DNA of 64,000 bases from an uncultured Pseudomonadales bacterium (GTDB lineage: Bacteria; Pseudomonadota; Gammaproteobacteria; Pseudomonadales; Cellvibrionaceae). Of this stretch, positions 24,859 through 34,374 are shown in pieces (within the stretch, counting starts at the first letter, position 1; each line of letters begins with the position of its first letter). The notes below the pieces were generated by a model. It ran no database searches and had not been told where the DNA came from. It was given only the letters and a program-made list of their open reading frames with translations. The stretch covers positions 620,001 to 684,000 of the forward strand of contig CANLDL010000002.1 in the NCBI GenBank assembly GCA_947489425.1. The letters run 5' to 3'. The position numbers were made by a program, and so were the translations under genes.

Positions 24859-25428
24859 TTATTTACCACCACGCCCCAAGTATTCCGCAGTGCGCGTATC
24901 GACGCGAATAACCTCACCCTCTGATAAAAATAAAGGGACCTTAACCACAGCACCGGTGACGAGTGTTGCCGGTTTAGTACCGCCATTGGCCGTATCACCT
25001 TTTACACCGGGGTCTGTTTCGGTAATTTCTAACTCGATATGGTTGGGTGGGTCCACCAATAATGGTGAATTATTGTATAGAGTCACCGTGTACTTCTCTT
25101 GCTCTTTTAGCCACTTAACGGTGTCGCCAACAGCCTTTTCGTCGGCCTGAAACTGCTCGTAGCTCTCGGGCTCCATAAAGTGCCAAAACTCACCATCGCT
25201 GTATAGATATTCTAAATCGCGATCCATCACATCGGCGCCCTCTATTGTCTCGCCCGACTTAAAAGTACGCTCCCAAACACGACCTGTGTTAAGGTTGCGT
25301 AACTTTACGCGGTTAAATGCTTGCCCCTTACCGGGCTTAACATAGTCATTATCCAAAATAGCGCAGGGATCGCCATCGAGTAATACTTTTATGCCACTGC
25401 GCAATTCATTGGTAGAATAATTAGCCAT
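24859..25428 (-). CDS. efp: translation elongation factor P
   Basis: EF-P binds stalled ribosomes between P and E sites and helps form bonds at polyproline stretches. The 189 residues have three beta-barrel domains. The KPGKGQAF loop places Lys34 at the tip of domain I, the site modified by EpmA/EpmB, both encoded next door. [19 protein letters not shown] and the late [11 protein letters not shown] are typical. The start ATG at 25428 gives the standard [12 protein letters not shown] opening. It is divergent from epmB, with 64 bases between. Confidence 0.97.
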   Translation of the reverse strand: MANYSTNELRSGIKVLLDGDPCAILDNDYVKPGKGQAFNRVKLRNLNTGRVWERTFKSGETIEGADVMDRDLEYLYSDGEFWHFMEPESYEQFQADEKAVGDTVKWLKEQEKYTVTLYNNSPLLVDPPNHIELEITETDPGVKGDTANGGTKPATLVTGAVVKVPLFLSEGEVIRVDTRTAEYLGRGGK

Positions 25429-25492
25429 GGATTCCTCTATTTAAATTTATGTAGTTGTACAACTGGCTATTAAAAGGCCGCTATAAAACGCC

Positions 25493-26515
25493 ATGATACC
25501 TCGAACAGACTCTATTTTGCATACCAAATCAACAATGAGTTGGCAGCAACAGCTCACGGACGCTATTAGCGACCCTAAAATCCTGCTTAATTATTTGAAA
25601 TTAGACGAATCATTATTGCCCGCAGCCTACCTTGCCGCCAAACAGTTCCCACTGCGTGTACCGCAAGCATTTGTTGATAGGATGCAAATTGGTAACAGCC
25701 AAGACCCTCTACTGCGGCAGGTATTACCCTTACAAGAAGAACTGATATGTACCAATGGGTATTCTGCCGATCCAATCAAAGAGCTTGCCTATACCCAAAA
25801 AGGGCTTATCCAAAAATACCCTGGGCGCGTACTCTTGTTAGTGAATGGTCACTGCGCTGTCAATTGCCGTTACTGCTTTAGAAGGCACTTCCCCTACGAC
25901 GATAATCGCCTTAATCGCAATGAGTGGATGCAAGCACTAAAATCCATCGCCTCAGATAGCACCATTGAGGAAGTCATATATTCCGGAGGGGATCCCCTAG
26001 CCTCAAATGATAAGCAATTGTCTTGGCTAACCGAGCAAGTATCCGCAATACCCCATATAAAGCGCCTACGTATCCATAGCCGATTCCCCGTTGTTATCCC
26101 TGAACGTATTACCGATGAATGCCTGTCGTGGCTAAGCAATCATAAGATGGATACTGCCTTCGTGTTACATATCAATCACGCTAATGAAATAGATACAGCG
26201 CTTATTAGTGCAATAACGCGACTACGAGCAGCTGGCATTATTGTGCTTAATCAAACCGTTTTACTCAAGGGCATCAACGATTCTATCGAGACATTAAAAA
26301 CTTTGAGCGAACATTTATTTTCGGCAGGCGTACTACCTTATTACCTACATCTATTTGACCCGGTAAGCGGTGGAGCACATTTTGACCTACCCATTGCGGA
26401 GGCCAAACAGCTACATAATAAACTACGTAGTAAGCTACCTGGTTACTTGGTGCCAAAATTGGTTAAAGACATAGAGGGAAAGCCCTCAAAAACACCAGCC
26501 AGTAGTATTACCTAA
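25493..26515 (+). CDS. epmB: EF-P beta-lysylation protein EpmB (lysine 2,3-aminomutase-like radical SAM)
   Basis: EpmB converts (S)-alpha-lysine to (R)-beta-lysine for EF-P modification. The radical-SAM cluster is seen as CAVNCRYC (CxxxCxxC) at about residues 122-129, followed by FRRHFPYDDN. VIYSGGDPLASND is the SAM-binding GGE-like motif. The Lys carrying PLP lies near the C-terminus, within the VPKLVKDIEGKPSK segment. The ATG at 25493 gives 340 residues, close to E. coli EpmB; an in-frame ATG at 25535 is the alternative start. Confidence 0.96.
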   Translation: MIPRTDSILHTKSTMSWQQQLTDAISDPKILLNYLKLDESLLPAAYLAAKQFPLRVPQAFVDRMQIGNSQDPLLRQVLPLQEELICTNGYSADPIKELAYTQKGLIQKYPGRVLLLVNGHCAVNCRYCFRRHFPYDDNRLNRNEWMQALKSIASDSTIEEVIYSGGDPLASNDKQLSWLTEQVSAIPHIKRLRIHSRFPVVIPERITDECLSWLSNHKMDTAFVLHINHANEIDTALISAITRLRAAGIIVLNQTVLLKGINDSIETLKTLSEHLFSAGVLPYYLHLFDPVSGGAHFDLPIAEAKQLHNKLRSKLPGYLVPKLVKDIEGKPSKTPASSIT

Positions 26516-26517
26516 GA

Positions 26518-26539
26518 AATAAAAAAGCGCTTTTTTATT
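26518..26539. terminator. A/T-flanked palindrome after epmB
   Basis: AATAAAAAAGC and GCTTTTTTATT form a perfect 22-bp palindrome starting two bases after the epmB stop. The T-run lies in the arm itself, so it resembles a compact bidirectional terminator, though the GC core is only four bases. Confidence 0.5.
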
Positions 26540-26835
26540 AAAGAATAATCCTAAAAAAACAGTAAATGTCATCCAGGTAAATTAAATTGCGTATCTATAC
26601 TGCTGTGTAAAGATGTAGTACTAAGATCGTACATAAAAGTCGAACAAGGCGCCTGAATACAGGCTATAATTAAGCTATACCTTGCTTGCTCTATAGCAGC
26701 GGCTGGTATGCTGTTAATTATGAACCTATAAATGTGATGTAGGTCATAAAAAAAACGCCTTTTAGTTCACAATATAGTTTCAGTTGAACTAACTAGGTAT
26801 CATATGACGCTCCAAAATTAACGAATTATTACCTT

Positions 26836-28929
26836 ATGAGCTCTGCCATTGTTCCTTTTCGCCTATTGATCATTAATGACTCTCAAGAAGAGGCGCAGCG
26901 CCTGACAAGCATGTTCCAAAACTCAGGAAAACCATGCCGAGCCCAGCATATCAATACTGAAGAAGCCTTTAGCAAGACACTTTCGGAACAAAATTGGGAT
27001 CTGGTCATTGCCGACAATAATACCCATTCATTACCCCCTGTAGATGCCATTCGAGTTATTCGTAACCACAATAGCGATTTACCCGTTATCTTACTCAGCG
27101 ATGACCAACAAAAGCGGCCGGTTATCGATGGGTTAAAGCTAGGGGCTTGTGATGTTGTTGAGCTAGACGACGACCAACATTTACTACTTGTAGTTAATAG
27201 GGAACTAGAAAATAAAAAGCAACGCAAGCAAACGCGCAACGCTGAACGTAAAGCTCGAGAAATTGAGCAACTTAATCGAGAATTACTGGATCGCTCCAAA
27301 GACGGCATTGCATTTATGCAAGATGGCATGTTTATTTATGCTAACGAATCCTTTAGTCATATGTGCGGTCATGACAAGCCCGATGACCTAGACTGCGTAC
27401 CTTTGATGGATATTGCCATCCCCGACGATCAGGACAAGATTAAAAAGACACTTAAACAGTTTTCTCTGAAGGGTGACTGTAAATCCGACAATACTCTAAA
27501 CTGCCATTTAAATAGCCCCAAAGGGGAAACCATACCTCTAAATATGGAGCTGCAACACAGCCAATTTGACGATGAAGCCTGTATAAAATTATTTGTTCCA
27601 GGGCACAACATTGGCTCTGATGTCACCGCAGTATCCACAACAACAGACGCGGCGGATACTACTGATGAAGCGACAGGGCTATTCACTAAGACCCAACTGC
27701 ACAACGAATTAACACAACTTATAAAGCGCGGTTCTGAGCAAGAACAAATCCACGCATTTTTCTATATTGATATCGACAAATTCGAGGAGAAGGTGGAATC
27801 AGTCGTTGGTATTGATGGCGCCAATGAGGTTTTAGCGACTATCACAGAATTTATTAAGCAGCACTGTACCGAGAATGACTATATCGCAAAGATTAGCGAT
27901 GGGGTTTTTGCTGTCATTAGCAACGAAGTACATTTAGAAAAATTACTTAACACGGGTAATGTCATTGCTGAACATATTTGCGAACATTTCTTTGAAGTTA
28001 AAAGTAAAACTCTCAAATTAACAGCCAGCATCGGCATTACACTGATAAACGAAACCAGCCTGGATGCGCAATCAGTTATTAAAGAAGCCACCCAAGCTAT
28101 TGATTCACTGCGCAAGCAAAAAGACGATGGCTTAGGTAACGGTGCAAACTTCTTCCAACCAAAAGAAGATAACCAAACCGTACTGATCAGCTCACTACAA
28201 AAAGCCCTAAAAGAAAATAAATTTAAATTATTGTTTCAGCCTATTATTAGTTTGCGTGGAGACGAGACTGAACGCTACGAAGTCTTGCTAAGAATGATCG
28301 ATGAGGAATCTAACGAGGTTTCGCCCAGTAATTTTATGCAAGCTGCAGCAAGTATGAATACCATATCAAAAATTGATCGATGGGTAACACTGGAAACCAT
28401 TAAACATTTGAGCAATCGTGACGGCGCTAAGGTACAGCTAGTAACTACACTAAGCCACCAAACACTGTGTGACGATTCCTTTATTCCTTGGTTGCGAGTC
28501 GCCATTAAAGCCGCCAAAGTTAATCCAGCTTCCCTTATCTTTCAGCTACAAGAAGCTGAAATCACCCAACACTTAACCGCGGCTAAAAAATTCTTTGAGG
28601 ACTGCTCTTCAATGGGTATAGAGCTATGTATCAATCAATTTGGCTGTGCACTTGAGCCCTTATCATTGCTTGAACATATTGATGTTGATCATATAAAAAT
28701 TGACGGTTCTTTCTCTATGGAGCTACAGGAAAACCCAGAAAATAAAGAAGCCTTAGAAAATCTGCTGAAAGAGTTGCACAGCCAGAACAAAGTGACGACC
28801 ATCCCTCTCGTTGAAAATGCCAGCATTATTTCTAAACTCTGGCAAATGGGTGCCCACTGCATCCAAGGCTACTACTTACAACCCCCAAGTGCTGCAATGG
28901 ATTACGAGTTCTCAGCCGAAGGGGCATAG
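26836..28929 (+). CDS. FimX-like receiver-PAS-GGDEF-EAL c-di-GMP effector with degenerate catalytic motifs
   Basis: The 697-residue cytosolic protein has a receiver-like domain (about 5-125), then PAS (about 150-245), GGDEF (about 275-430) and EAL (about 445-690). The receiver keeps an Asp at LVIADNN but lacks the conserved Lys. The GGDEF motif is replaced by ISDGVF, the EAL motif is EVLLRM and DDFG is INQFG, so neither turnover activity is expected. This layout and decay match FimX, the c-di-GMP receptor that controls type IV pilus assembly in Pseudomonas and Xanthomonas. It is next to serB, as fimX is in P. aeruginosa. QPIISLRGDE is a typical binding segment. Confidence 0.85.
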   Translation: MSSAIVPFRLLIINDSQEEAQRLTSMFQNSGKPCRAQHINTEEAFSKTLSEQNWDLVIADNNTHSLPPVDAIRVIRNHNSDLPVILLSDDQQKRPVIDGLKLGACDVVELDDDQHLLLVVNRELENKKQRKQTRNAERKAREIEQLNRELLDRSKDGIAFMQDGMFIYANESFSHMCGHDKPDDLDCVPLMDIAIPDDQDKIKKTLKQFSLKGDCKSDNTLNCHLNSPKGETIPLNMELQHSQFDDEACIKLFVPGHNIGSDVTAVSTTTDAADTTDEATGLFTKTQLHNELTQLIKRGSEQEQIHAFFYIDIDKFEEKVESVVGIDGANEVLATITEFIKQHCTENDYIAKISDGVFAVISNEVHLEKLLNTGNVIAEHICEHFFEVKSKTLKLTASIGITLINETSLDAQSVIKEATQAIDSLRKQKDDGLGNGANFFQPKEDNQTVLISSLQKALKENKFKLLFQPIISLRGDETERYEVLLRMIDEESNEVSPSNFMQAAASMNTISKIDRWVTLETIKHLSNRDGAKVQLVTTLSHQTLCDDSFIPWLRVAIKAAKVNPASLIFQLQEAEITQHLTAAKKFFEDCSSMGIELCINQFGCALEPLSLLEHIDVDHIKIDGSFSMELQENPENKEALENLLKELHSQNKVTTIPLVENASIISKLWQMGAHCIQGYYLQPPSAAMDYEFSAEGA

Positions 28930-28984
28930 AAAGTCGCATGAGGAGCCATATATTATTTATTTAACCCAATATATGGCGACCATT

Positions 28985-30280
28985 TTACTCCGTCAACGCG
29001 TCTATTTGCTGGGTACTTAAGCCCAACATATATAAAATCCCTTCTAATCCCACATAATTAATAGAATGCTCAGCAGACTGTTTAACCAATGGCTTTGCTT
29101 TATAGGCAACCCCAAGACCTGCTGTTGCCAACATGGGTAAATCATTAGCACCATCACCGACAGCAATGACTTGCTCTAGATCGATATTTTCGTTTTGGGC
29201 AATCATTTTTAACAGCGCAGCTTTTTTATCGCCATTAACAATCTCACTCGTCACCCTGCCCGTTACTTTACCTTCTACAATATCTAATTCATTGGCATAA
29301 ACATAATCGATACCTAATTTTTTTTGCAAAAAGCGTCCAAAGTAATCAAAACCACCAGATAGTATTGCTGTTTTGTAACCCAAACGATTTAAGGTAGCAA
29401 ATAATACCTCTACCCCATCAGACAGCACTAAACGCTCAGCCACTTTTTCTAGCACCGACTCATCGAGCCCCTCCAGTAAAGACATACGCTTAATAAAACT
29501 TTCATTAAAATTAAGCTTTCCCTGCATAGCAGATTCAGTAATTTCTGCCACTTGCTGGCCAACACCAGCCTCCTTTGCCAATTCGTCGATAACCTCTGCC
29601 TGAATCAAGGTCGAATCCATGTCAAAGCAAGCAAGCCTTTTTTGCTTACGCAATACACAATCCTTCTGAATAGCCAAATCAATACTGTACTGTCCCGCCA
29701 ATTCAAGTAATTGGGATTTTAGATCTCTCAAATAGCTATTATCACTCAACAAAATTGAGAGCTCATAAGCAAAAGGCATTTGCTCATTATTTTTTACTGG
29801 CGTTGATTTAACCATATCATCATTCAACGATGCTATGCTGCAAAGCAAACTATGATTATTGTGTATCACACCTACAACAGACGAGGTAAAGTCAGCAGTT
29901 ATATGCTCACCCATTAGAGTAATAACAAAGGGTTCTGCCGATTGTATTGCATCAACACTCATAGCATGCGTCAGTATTTTACAGCCAGAATCACAAAGAC
30001 TCTCCCCCGCTGCTTCAATTAAAGAGTCAATCTCCTGATCACTAAGCGGCTTTTTAGCATAGCTCAACAAAACTTGAACTACGCACGCTTTATCGATGGT
30101 TAATGTTTGAATATCAACGACATCAACATCACTTACGGACAAGCTATCAAAAATTAGTGATAGTAATTTAGTCGAGCCAATAGAATTATCATTGCCTTCG
30201 GTAAGAGGCACTGATTGAGAGAAGGAAAGAAATAAGGACATCAAAGGGGTAGCAGCTAGCGTCAAGCACTCGTTATTCAT
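28985..30280 (-). CDS. serB: phosphoserine phosphatase SerB with N-terminal ACT-like region
   Basis: SerB removes phosphate from O-phosphoserine in the last step of serine synthesis. ATG 30280 is preferred to the longer frame at 30328. Residues about 1-215 hold two ACT-type regulatory units, as in Pseudomonas and mycobacterial SerB. The HAD core follows with CFDMDSTLIQAEVIDELA (motif I, Asp nucleophile), SGGFDYFG (motif II), the Lys of NGDKKAALL and VGDGANDLPML (motif IV). The length of about 431 residues is long because of the ACT region. It is convergent with the fimX-like gene and divergent from the AhpA/YtjB-like gene. Confidence 0.96.
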   Translation of the reverse strand: MNNECLTLAATPLMSLFLSFSQSVPLTEGNDNSIGSTKLLSLIFDSLSVSDVDVVDIQTLTIDKACVVQVLLSYAKKPLSDQEIDSLIEAAGESLCDSGCKILTHAMSVDAIQSAEPFVITLMGEHITADFTSSVVGVIHNNHSLLCSIASLNDDMVKSTPVKNNEQMPFAYELSILLSDNSYLRDLKSQLLELAGQYSIDLAIQKDCVLRKQKRLACFDMDSTLIQAEVIDELAKEAGVGQQVAEITESAMQGKLNFNESFIKRMSLLEGLDESVLEKVAERLVLSDGVEVLFATLNRLGYKTAILSGGFDYFGRFLQKKLGIDYVYANELDIVEGKVTGRVTSEIVNGDKKAALLKMIAQNENIDLEQVIAVGDGANDLPMLATAGLGVAYKAKPLVKQSAEHSINYVGLEGILYMLGLSTQQIDALTE

Positions 30281-30441
30281 CTTCACGATACATATTATTA
30301 ACAAAGGAGGTAGTTTAACAAGTATCACTCCCAGAGCTAAAGCAATATCTCATATAAGCCTACAGATAAAAGTAAACAATAAAAACACATATGCGCAATA
30401 GTAATGATTACGCTAAAATAGCGGGCTATTGGAGATAACCT

Positions 30442-31551
30442 ATGACGCTTTTGCCAAAGGGCTTACGCTCGGCAACCTTTCTTTTGCAAAATAAAAGCAT
30501 TTTATATTCGCTTTTAGGCGCTATTGCCTGCCTATTTGTTTGTTATACGAGCCTGTGGTTAGTTAGCTATGATAATAACAAACAACAAAAGCGTTTTATT
30601 AGCTACCATGGTGCACTTGTTAACAAACTCATGGTTGAACAACTTGCTCCAGCAATGGCCAATAACGACCTAATTGGTATGCAGTCACTGCTACAAAATT
30701 TAGGCCAGCAACAAAACATTGTTAATGCGGTTATTTATGATATAAATAACACGGTGATTGTCCAATCTGGAACGATTAACCCTCGCCCCTTAGCATCTCA
30801 TTATTCATTCACGACACCTATTGTATTAGAGAATTCTCACCTAGGATCTCTAACAACGACTATCAATGTTCGCTTTCAGACTAAAAGTTGGCTATTTTTA
30901 GTAATTCTTATAGTGGCTGCACTACCCTTATTATTACTTGTCCACTCACTTTTTAAAGAGCAAAGTATCAATATAGCCAATGAGAAAAGTCCAGCTCAAG
31001 CAGATAATACAGAAACTGATATTCCTCCACCGCTAATCGACGGTTTTCTATTAATAAAAATTCATACATTAGACAAAGTCTATAAACAACTCAATGCACA
31101 AGCGAGAAATAGGGAATTTAAAACACTAGATACCTTACTAAATCACGTGTTAACCCTTTACTCTGGCGAAAGAATTGCACTGAGTGAGGATATTATTATT
31201 GTGAAATTTTCTAGAGAAGATAAAAATAAATTGCTATTTGACGCTACGTGCTCCGCTTACTTATTATTAGAACTCGTAAAAGAAAAGCGCTTATTTACCA
31301 AACTCTCAGCGATTTTATATGGTCATCAACGCAATATCTCCTTATCAGCAGACATTCCTCTACTTTCGCAACTTCATCAGCCAGACAGCATATTTGTCAG
31401 TAGCTTATTGGACGATGAAGCCTTAGAAGCGAAAGTAGTATTTGAAAAAAGTAACGAGCATAGCTTTCAAAAAATTACAGGATTTTCAGAAAGCCATCAA
31501 ACATTACTATCTAATCAACTATCACAACTGCTAAAAATGAGTGGAGTTTAG
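30442..31551 (+). CDS. AhpA/YtjB (Smp)-family membrane protein
   Basis: The 369-residue protein has one N-terminal helix (about 21-40) and a periplasmic region of about 105 residues with LVNKLMVEQLAPAMANNDL and IVNAVIYDINNTVIVQSG. A second helix (about 149-166) and a cytoplasmic C-terminal domain of about 200 residues follow. The layout and the divergent serB neighbour match the Smp/YtjB (AhpA) group, which is found next to serB across gammaproteobacteria. Its role is not well established. The 3' end overlaps the convergent PAS-GGDEF-EAL gene by 21 bases. Confidence 0.75.
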   Translation: MTLLPKGLRSATFLLQNKSILYSLLGAIACLFVCYTSLWLVSYDNNKQQKRFISYHGALVNKLMVEQLAPAMANNDLIGMQSLLQNLGQQQNIVNAVIYDINNTVIVQSGTINPRPLASHYSFTTPIVLENSHLGSLTTTINVRFQTKSWLFLVILIVAALPLLLLVHSLFKEQSINIANEKSPAQADNTETDIPPPLIDGFLLIKIHTLDKVYKQLNAQARNREFKTLDTLLNHVLTLYSGERIALSEDIIIVKFSREDKNKLLFDATCSAYLLLELVKEKRLFTKLSAILYGHQRNISLSADIPLLSQLHQPDSIFVSSLLDDEALEAKVVFEKSNEHSFQKITGFSESHQTLLSNQLSQLLKMSGV

Positions 31552-33609
31552 GTAGGAGATATTTTTAAATTGACTGATCACTAATGGTTTAGAAAAGAAA
31601 TAACCCTGGGCGTAGTCACAATTAATCGATTTCAAAAAATCATACTGATATTGATTTTCAACACCTTCGGCAATGACTTTTAAGCCCAAGCTATGCGCCA
31701 TTAATATCATTGCCCGGCAAAGAACGCCCTCACTTGATTCTGACTCCAAGTCCTTAACGAATGACTTATCAATTTTCAAATAATCGATATCTAATTTTTG
31801 TAGAGATAAAAGCGAAAAGTACCCCGTGCCAAAATCATCAAGAGCAACAGGGATACCGTGATCTCTAAACAATAGCAGTTTATCAATAACCACTTGATCA
31901 ACATCGACTACTAAGCTCTCGACTATCTCTATTAAAATAGCATCTGTATTCAAGCCTGCATTGGTAAGTTTTTGATGCCATTGGTCAATATAGTTCTCAC
32001 TCTCTCTAAACTGCAAAGGCGACGCATTAATACTGATTTGAAAGTCACTATCACAAACAGGAGACAAGATTTTAAGCGCTTCTAACACCTGAGAAAACAC
32101 CCATTCGCCAATAGGTGTTATAGCGCCATTTTCTTCAGCAAGAGCAATAAACTCACTCGAATCAACCAATCCATGCTGAGGATGATCCCAGCGCAAAAGC
32201 GCCTCAGCCTTATAAATAAGCCCATCATGAAGATTAATGATGGGCTGATATTCTATAAATAATTGATTTTGTTCTATAGCACTATGTAAATCACGACTTA
32301 AATGCATTTTATATAGCGCCTGCTCTTGCATTTCATCGGTGTAATACTGAAAGCAATTACGTCCCTTATTTTTGGCGAAGTACATTGCCTGATCAGAATT
32401 TTTTAATAGGTCATCAATGTCCATAGTATCGTCGGGGTAAAATGCGATACCGATACTTGTCGACACAAAAACATTGTGATCACTTAACAGAAATGGTCGA
32501 CTAATCGCCTGTAAGATACTGTTAGCAATACGGTTAATATTAACTGCTTTATCGACGTTTTCTATAATAATACAAAATTCATCTCCACCCAGACGAGAGA
32601 CCGTATCTATTTCTCGAATACAAGAGAGGATCCGCTCTCCAACTTGTACCAATAACTGATCGCCAATATCATGACCAAAGCTATCGTTCACCTCCTTGAA
32701 TTTATCTAAATCTAAACTGAGCACAGCTACTTTAAGCTTCTCTCTTTGTGCTTTTTTAAGTGCTTGCTCTAATCGGTCATGTAACATATTCCGATTAGGT
32801 AAATTCGTTAGCGTATCGTAGTTAGCTTGCTGCCACATGAGTGCTTCTGACTTTTTACGCTCAGTGATGTCGCGCACAACGGCAAGAATATAGCCTGACT
32901 CACCTCGATCTAAATAATCAAGACGCACCTCTACAGGAAAAACATATCCAGTTTTAGTAATATGCTCTCCAGTCAATAGCATGTGCTTTTTTTCTTTGAT
33001 TTCTTTTAAGCGTGCCTGCATTCCAGAAGTGCCGTTCATGGAATGAGCAATATCTTTAATCTCTAGACTAGTGACTTCTTCGTAGGTATAGCCAAGGCTT
33101 TTACTCGCCTCAACATTAACATCAAGAATCTTGCCCGTATCAGGGTGAACAATGAACATAGCATCACGAGAGGCATTCATCATTGTGCGAAACAAATCAG
33201 CGGATTTTTCTACCTCTTTACGATAACCAATATCGATGATTTGACTTACAAATCTATCAGGTTCGCCGCTATCACTTCTCAATAGCCTTACAGATACGAA
33301 GCCATAAACAGTGTGCCCATCTTTATGTAGATAGCGCTTATCCATCATAATAGGTTTACTGGGATTGCTAACAAGAGCATTACGTATCTGCTGATTTAAG
33401 ATCCGATCGTCTAGGTGGGTAACAATAATATCCGGATGATAAATTTCGCTCTCGCTATACCCGAGCATATTCATCATAGCTGTATTGACATATTCAAATT
33501 CACCAGCAATATTTGAAATGCACATGCCGACATAGGCATCATTTAGAATATTAAACAGCTCTGCGTTAGAAAAGTTATCTCTTTTAATGACCACTAGTTC
33601 CCTACTCAC
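31531..33609 (-). CDS. PAS-PAS-GGDEF-EAL protein (c-di-GMP turnover)
   Basis: The 692-residue soluble protein has a first PAS (about 12-120) and a second PAS with PAC segment (about 140-255: GYILAVVRDITERKKSE). GGDEF follows (about 265-425, intact SRLGGDEF), then EAL (about 440-690, intact EALLRW, INAS, DDFGTGYFS, KIDKSF, EGVEN). Both catalytic centres look complete, and the DITERKK linker is the typical signal relay. No heme or flavin residue stands out, so the signal is unknown. It has no membrane helices. Confidence 0.94.
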   Translation of the reverse strand: MSRELVVIKRDNFSNAELFNILNDAYVGMCISNIAGEFEYVNTAMMNMLGYSESEIYHPDIIVTHLDDRILNQQIRNALVSNPSKPIMMDKRYLHKDGHTVYGFVSVRLLRSDSGEPDRFVSQIIDIGYRKEVEKSADLFRTMMNASRDAMFIVHPDTGKILDVNVEASKSLGYTYEEVTSLEIKDIAHSMNGTSGMQARLKEIKEKKHMLLTGEHITKTGYVFPVEVRLDYLDRGESGYILAVVRDITERKKSEALMWQQANYDTLTNLPNRNMLHDRLEQALKKAQREKLKVAVLSLDLDKFKEVNDSFGHDIGDQLLVQVGERILSCIREIDTVSRLGGDEFCIIIENVDKAVNINRIANSILQAISRPFLLSDHNVFVSTSIGIAFYPDDTMDIDDLLKNSDQAMYFAKNKGRNCFQYYTDEMQEQALYKMHLSRDLHSAIEQNQLFIEYQPIINLHDGLIYKAEALLRWDHPQHGLVDSSEFIALAEENGAITPIGEWVFSQVLEALKILSPVCDSDFQISINASPLQFRESENYIDQWHQKLTNAGLNTDAILIEIVESLVVDVDQVVIDKLLLFRDHGIPVALDDFGTGYFSLLSLQKLDIDYLKIDKSFVKDLESESSEGVLCRAMILMAHSLGLKVIAEGVENQYQYDFLKSINCDYAQGYFFSKPLVISQFKNISYLNSTHF

Positions 33610-33890
33610 TACTAAGAAACCTAGAAAAACTTCATAGTCTCTAATTGATGTATCAAAGGCCCATTTCTTGGCTTAATTTAACACAACTAACCCAATTTGT
33701 ATGGTCTTCGTATCACAACTTAGTAGCATCAACTTTGGAGTTTTAACCGGCAAAATGGCCGCATAAGTCAATACCACTTATTAATAAACAAGGGAGTGCC
33801 CCGGAATATTCATTAAAATATTGAAGTAAGTACATTAGTGATGTGGCAAAAGGAATATGCCAAAAAGGAAGGGGGCTTAAAAACGGAACA

Positions 33891-33915
33891 GGACTAAATA
33901 GAGATATTTAGCCCC
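33891..33915 (-). terminator. stem-loop downstream of the DUF1127 gene
   Basis: On the minus strand GGGCTAAATA pairs with TATTTAGTCC (one mismatch) around a TCTC loop. About ten bases later, after TGTTCC, comes GTTTTT. It lies 20 bases after the DUF1127 stop and probably ends that transcript. The rest of the gap toward 33609 shows only AT-rich promoter-like sequence for the PAS-GGDEF-EAL gene. Confidence 0.5.
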
Positions 33916-33934
33916 GTTCAACAGAGGTTCTCTT

Positions 33935-34168
33935 TTAAAATAACCAAAAACGCTTTGCAGTCTCAGGTTTTACTGCATTAACAGGAGCGCCAATATCGCG
34001 TAATTGTAAGTCACTTAATGGGCTCAATTTTTTACGATTACCAAAGCAACTGCTATATAAGGCAATGCGTTGGCCCATTTGATCATGCCAACCCAGTGTA
34101 GAAGGCTCTACGGTATCAGTTGATAAGAGCGTGTATTGGTTGGCCATAAAGCCTAGATCTTGTTGCAT
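33935..34168 (-). CDS. DUF1127 domain protein
   Basis: This is a 77-residue basic protein. Residues about 47-75 (KLSPLSDLQLRDIGAPVNAV, then a KRFW end) form the DUF1127 motif, usually found as LSDRQLRDIGL...KPFW. The N-terminal 45 residues are extra compared with minimal family members. GGAGTG precedes the ATG. It is divergent from a MocR-type regulator, an arrangement seen for DUF1127 genes in other gammaproteobacteria. Small DUF1127 proteins elsewhere are RNA-binding and affect phosphate and carbon use. Control by the divergent regulator is inferred. Confidence 0.8.
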   Translation of the reverse strand: MQQDLGFMANQYTLLSTDTVEPSTLGWHDQMGQRIALYSSCFGNRKKLSPLSDLQLRDIGAPVNAVKPETAKRFWLF

Positions 34169-34271
34169 AGTGACACTCCTAAATTAGTGCTTTAAATTAA
34201 ATATTCTCAATAGGTGTTATGATATATAAAGGCAAAAAACCATTACAGATTCAGAATTAATTTATTTATAG

Positions 34272-34330
34272 CAGTACAGATTATTTCATCTTATACTGTA
34301 CTGGTTTCTAATAGAAAAACTGTACTGATT
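34272..34330. promoter_or_regulatory. repeated CTGTACTG boxes between the DUF1127 and MocR genes
   Basis: CAGTACAG (34272-34279) is in inverse orientation to two direct copies of ACTGTACTG starting at 34295 and 34319. The direct copies are spaced 24 bases, slightly over two helical turns. MocR/PdxR regulators typically bind such repeated boxes upstream of their own gene, so this is the likely operator for both divergent promoters. Confidence 0.65.
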
Positions 34331-34374
34331 TACTCTATTTGATAAAAATAGTCTTATTATTTGCAAAAACAACC

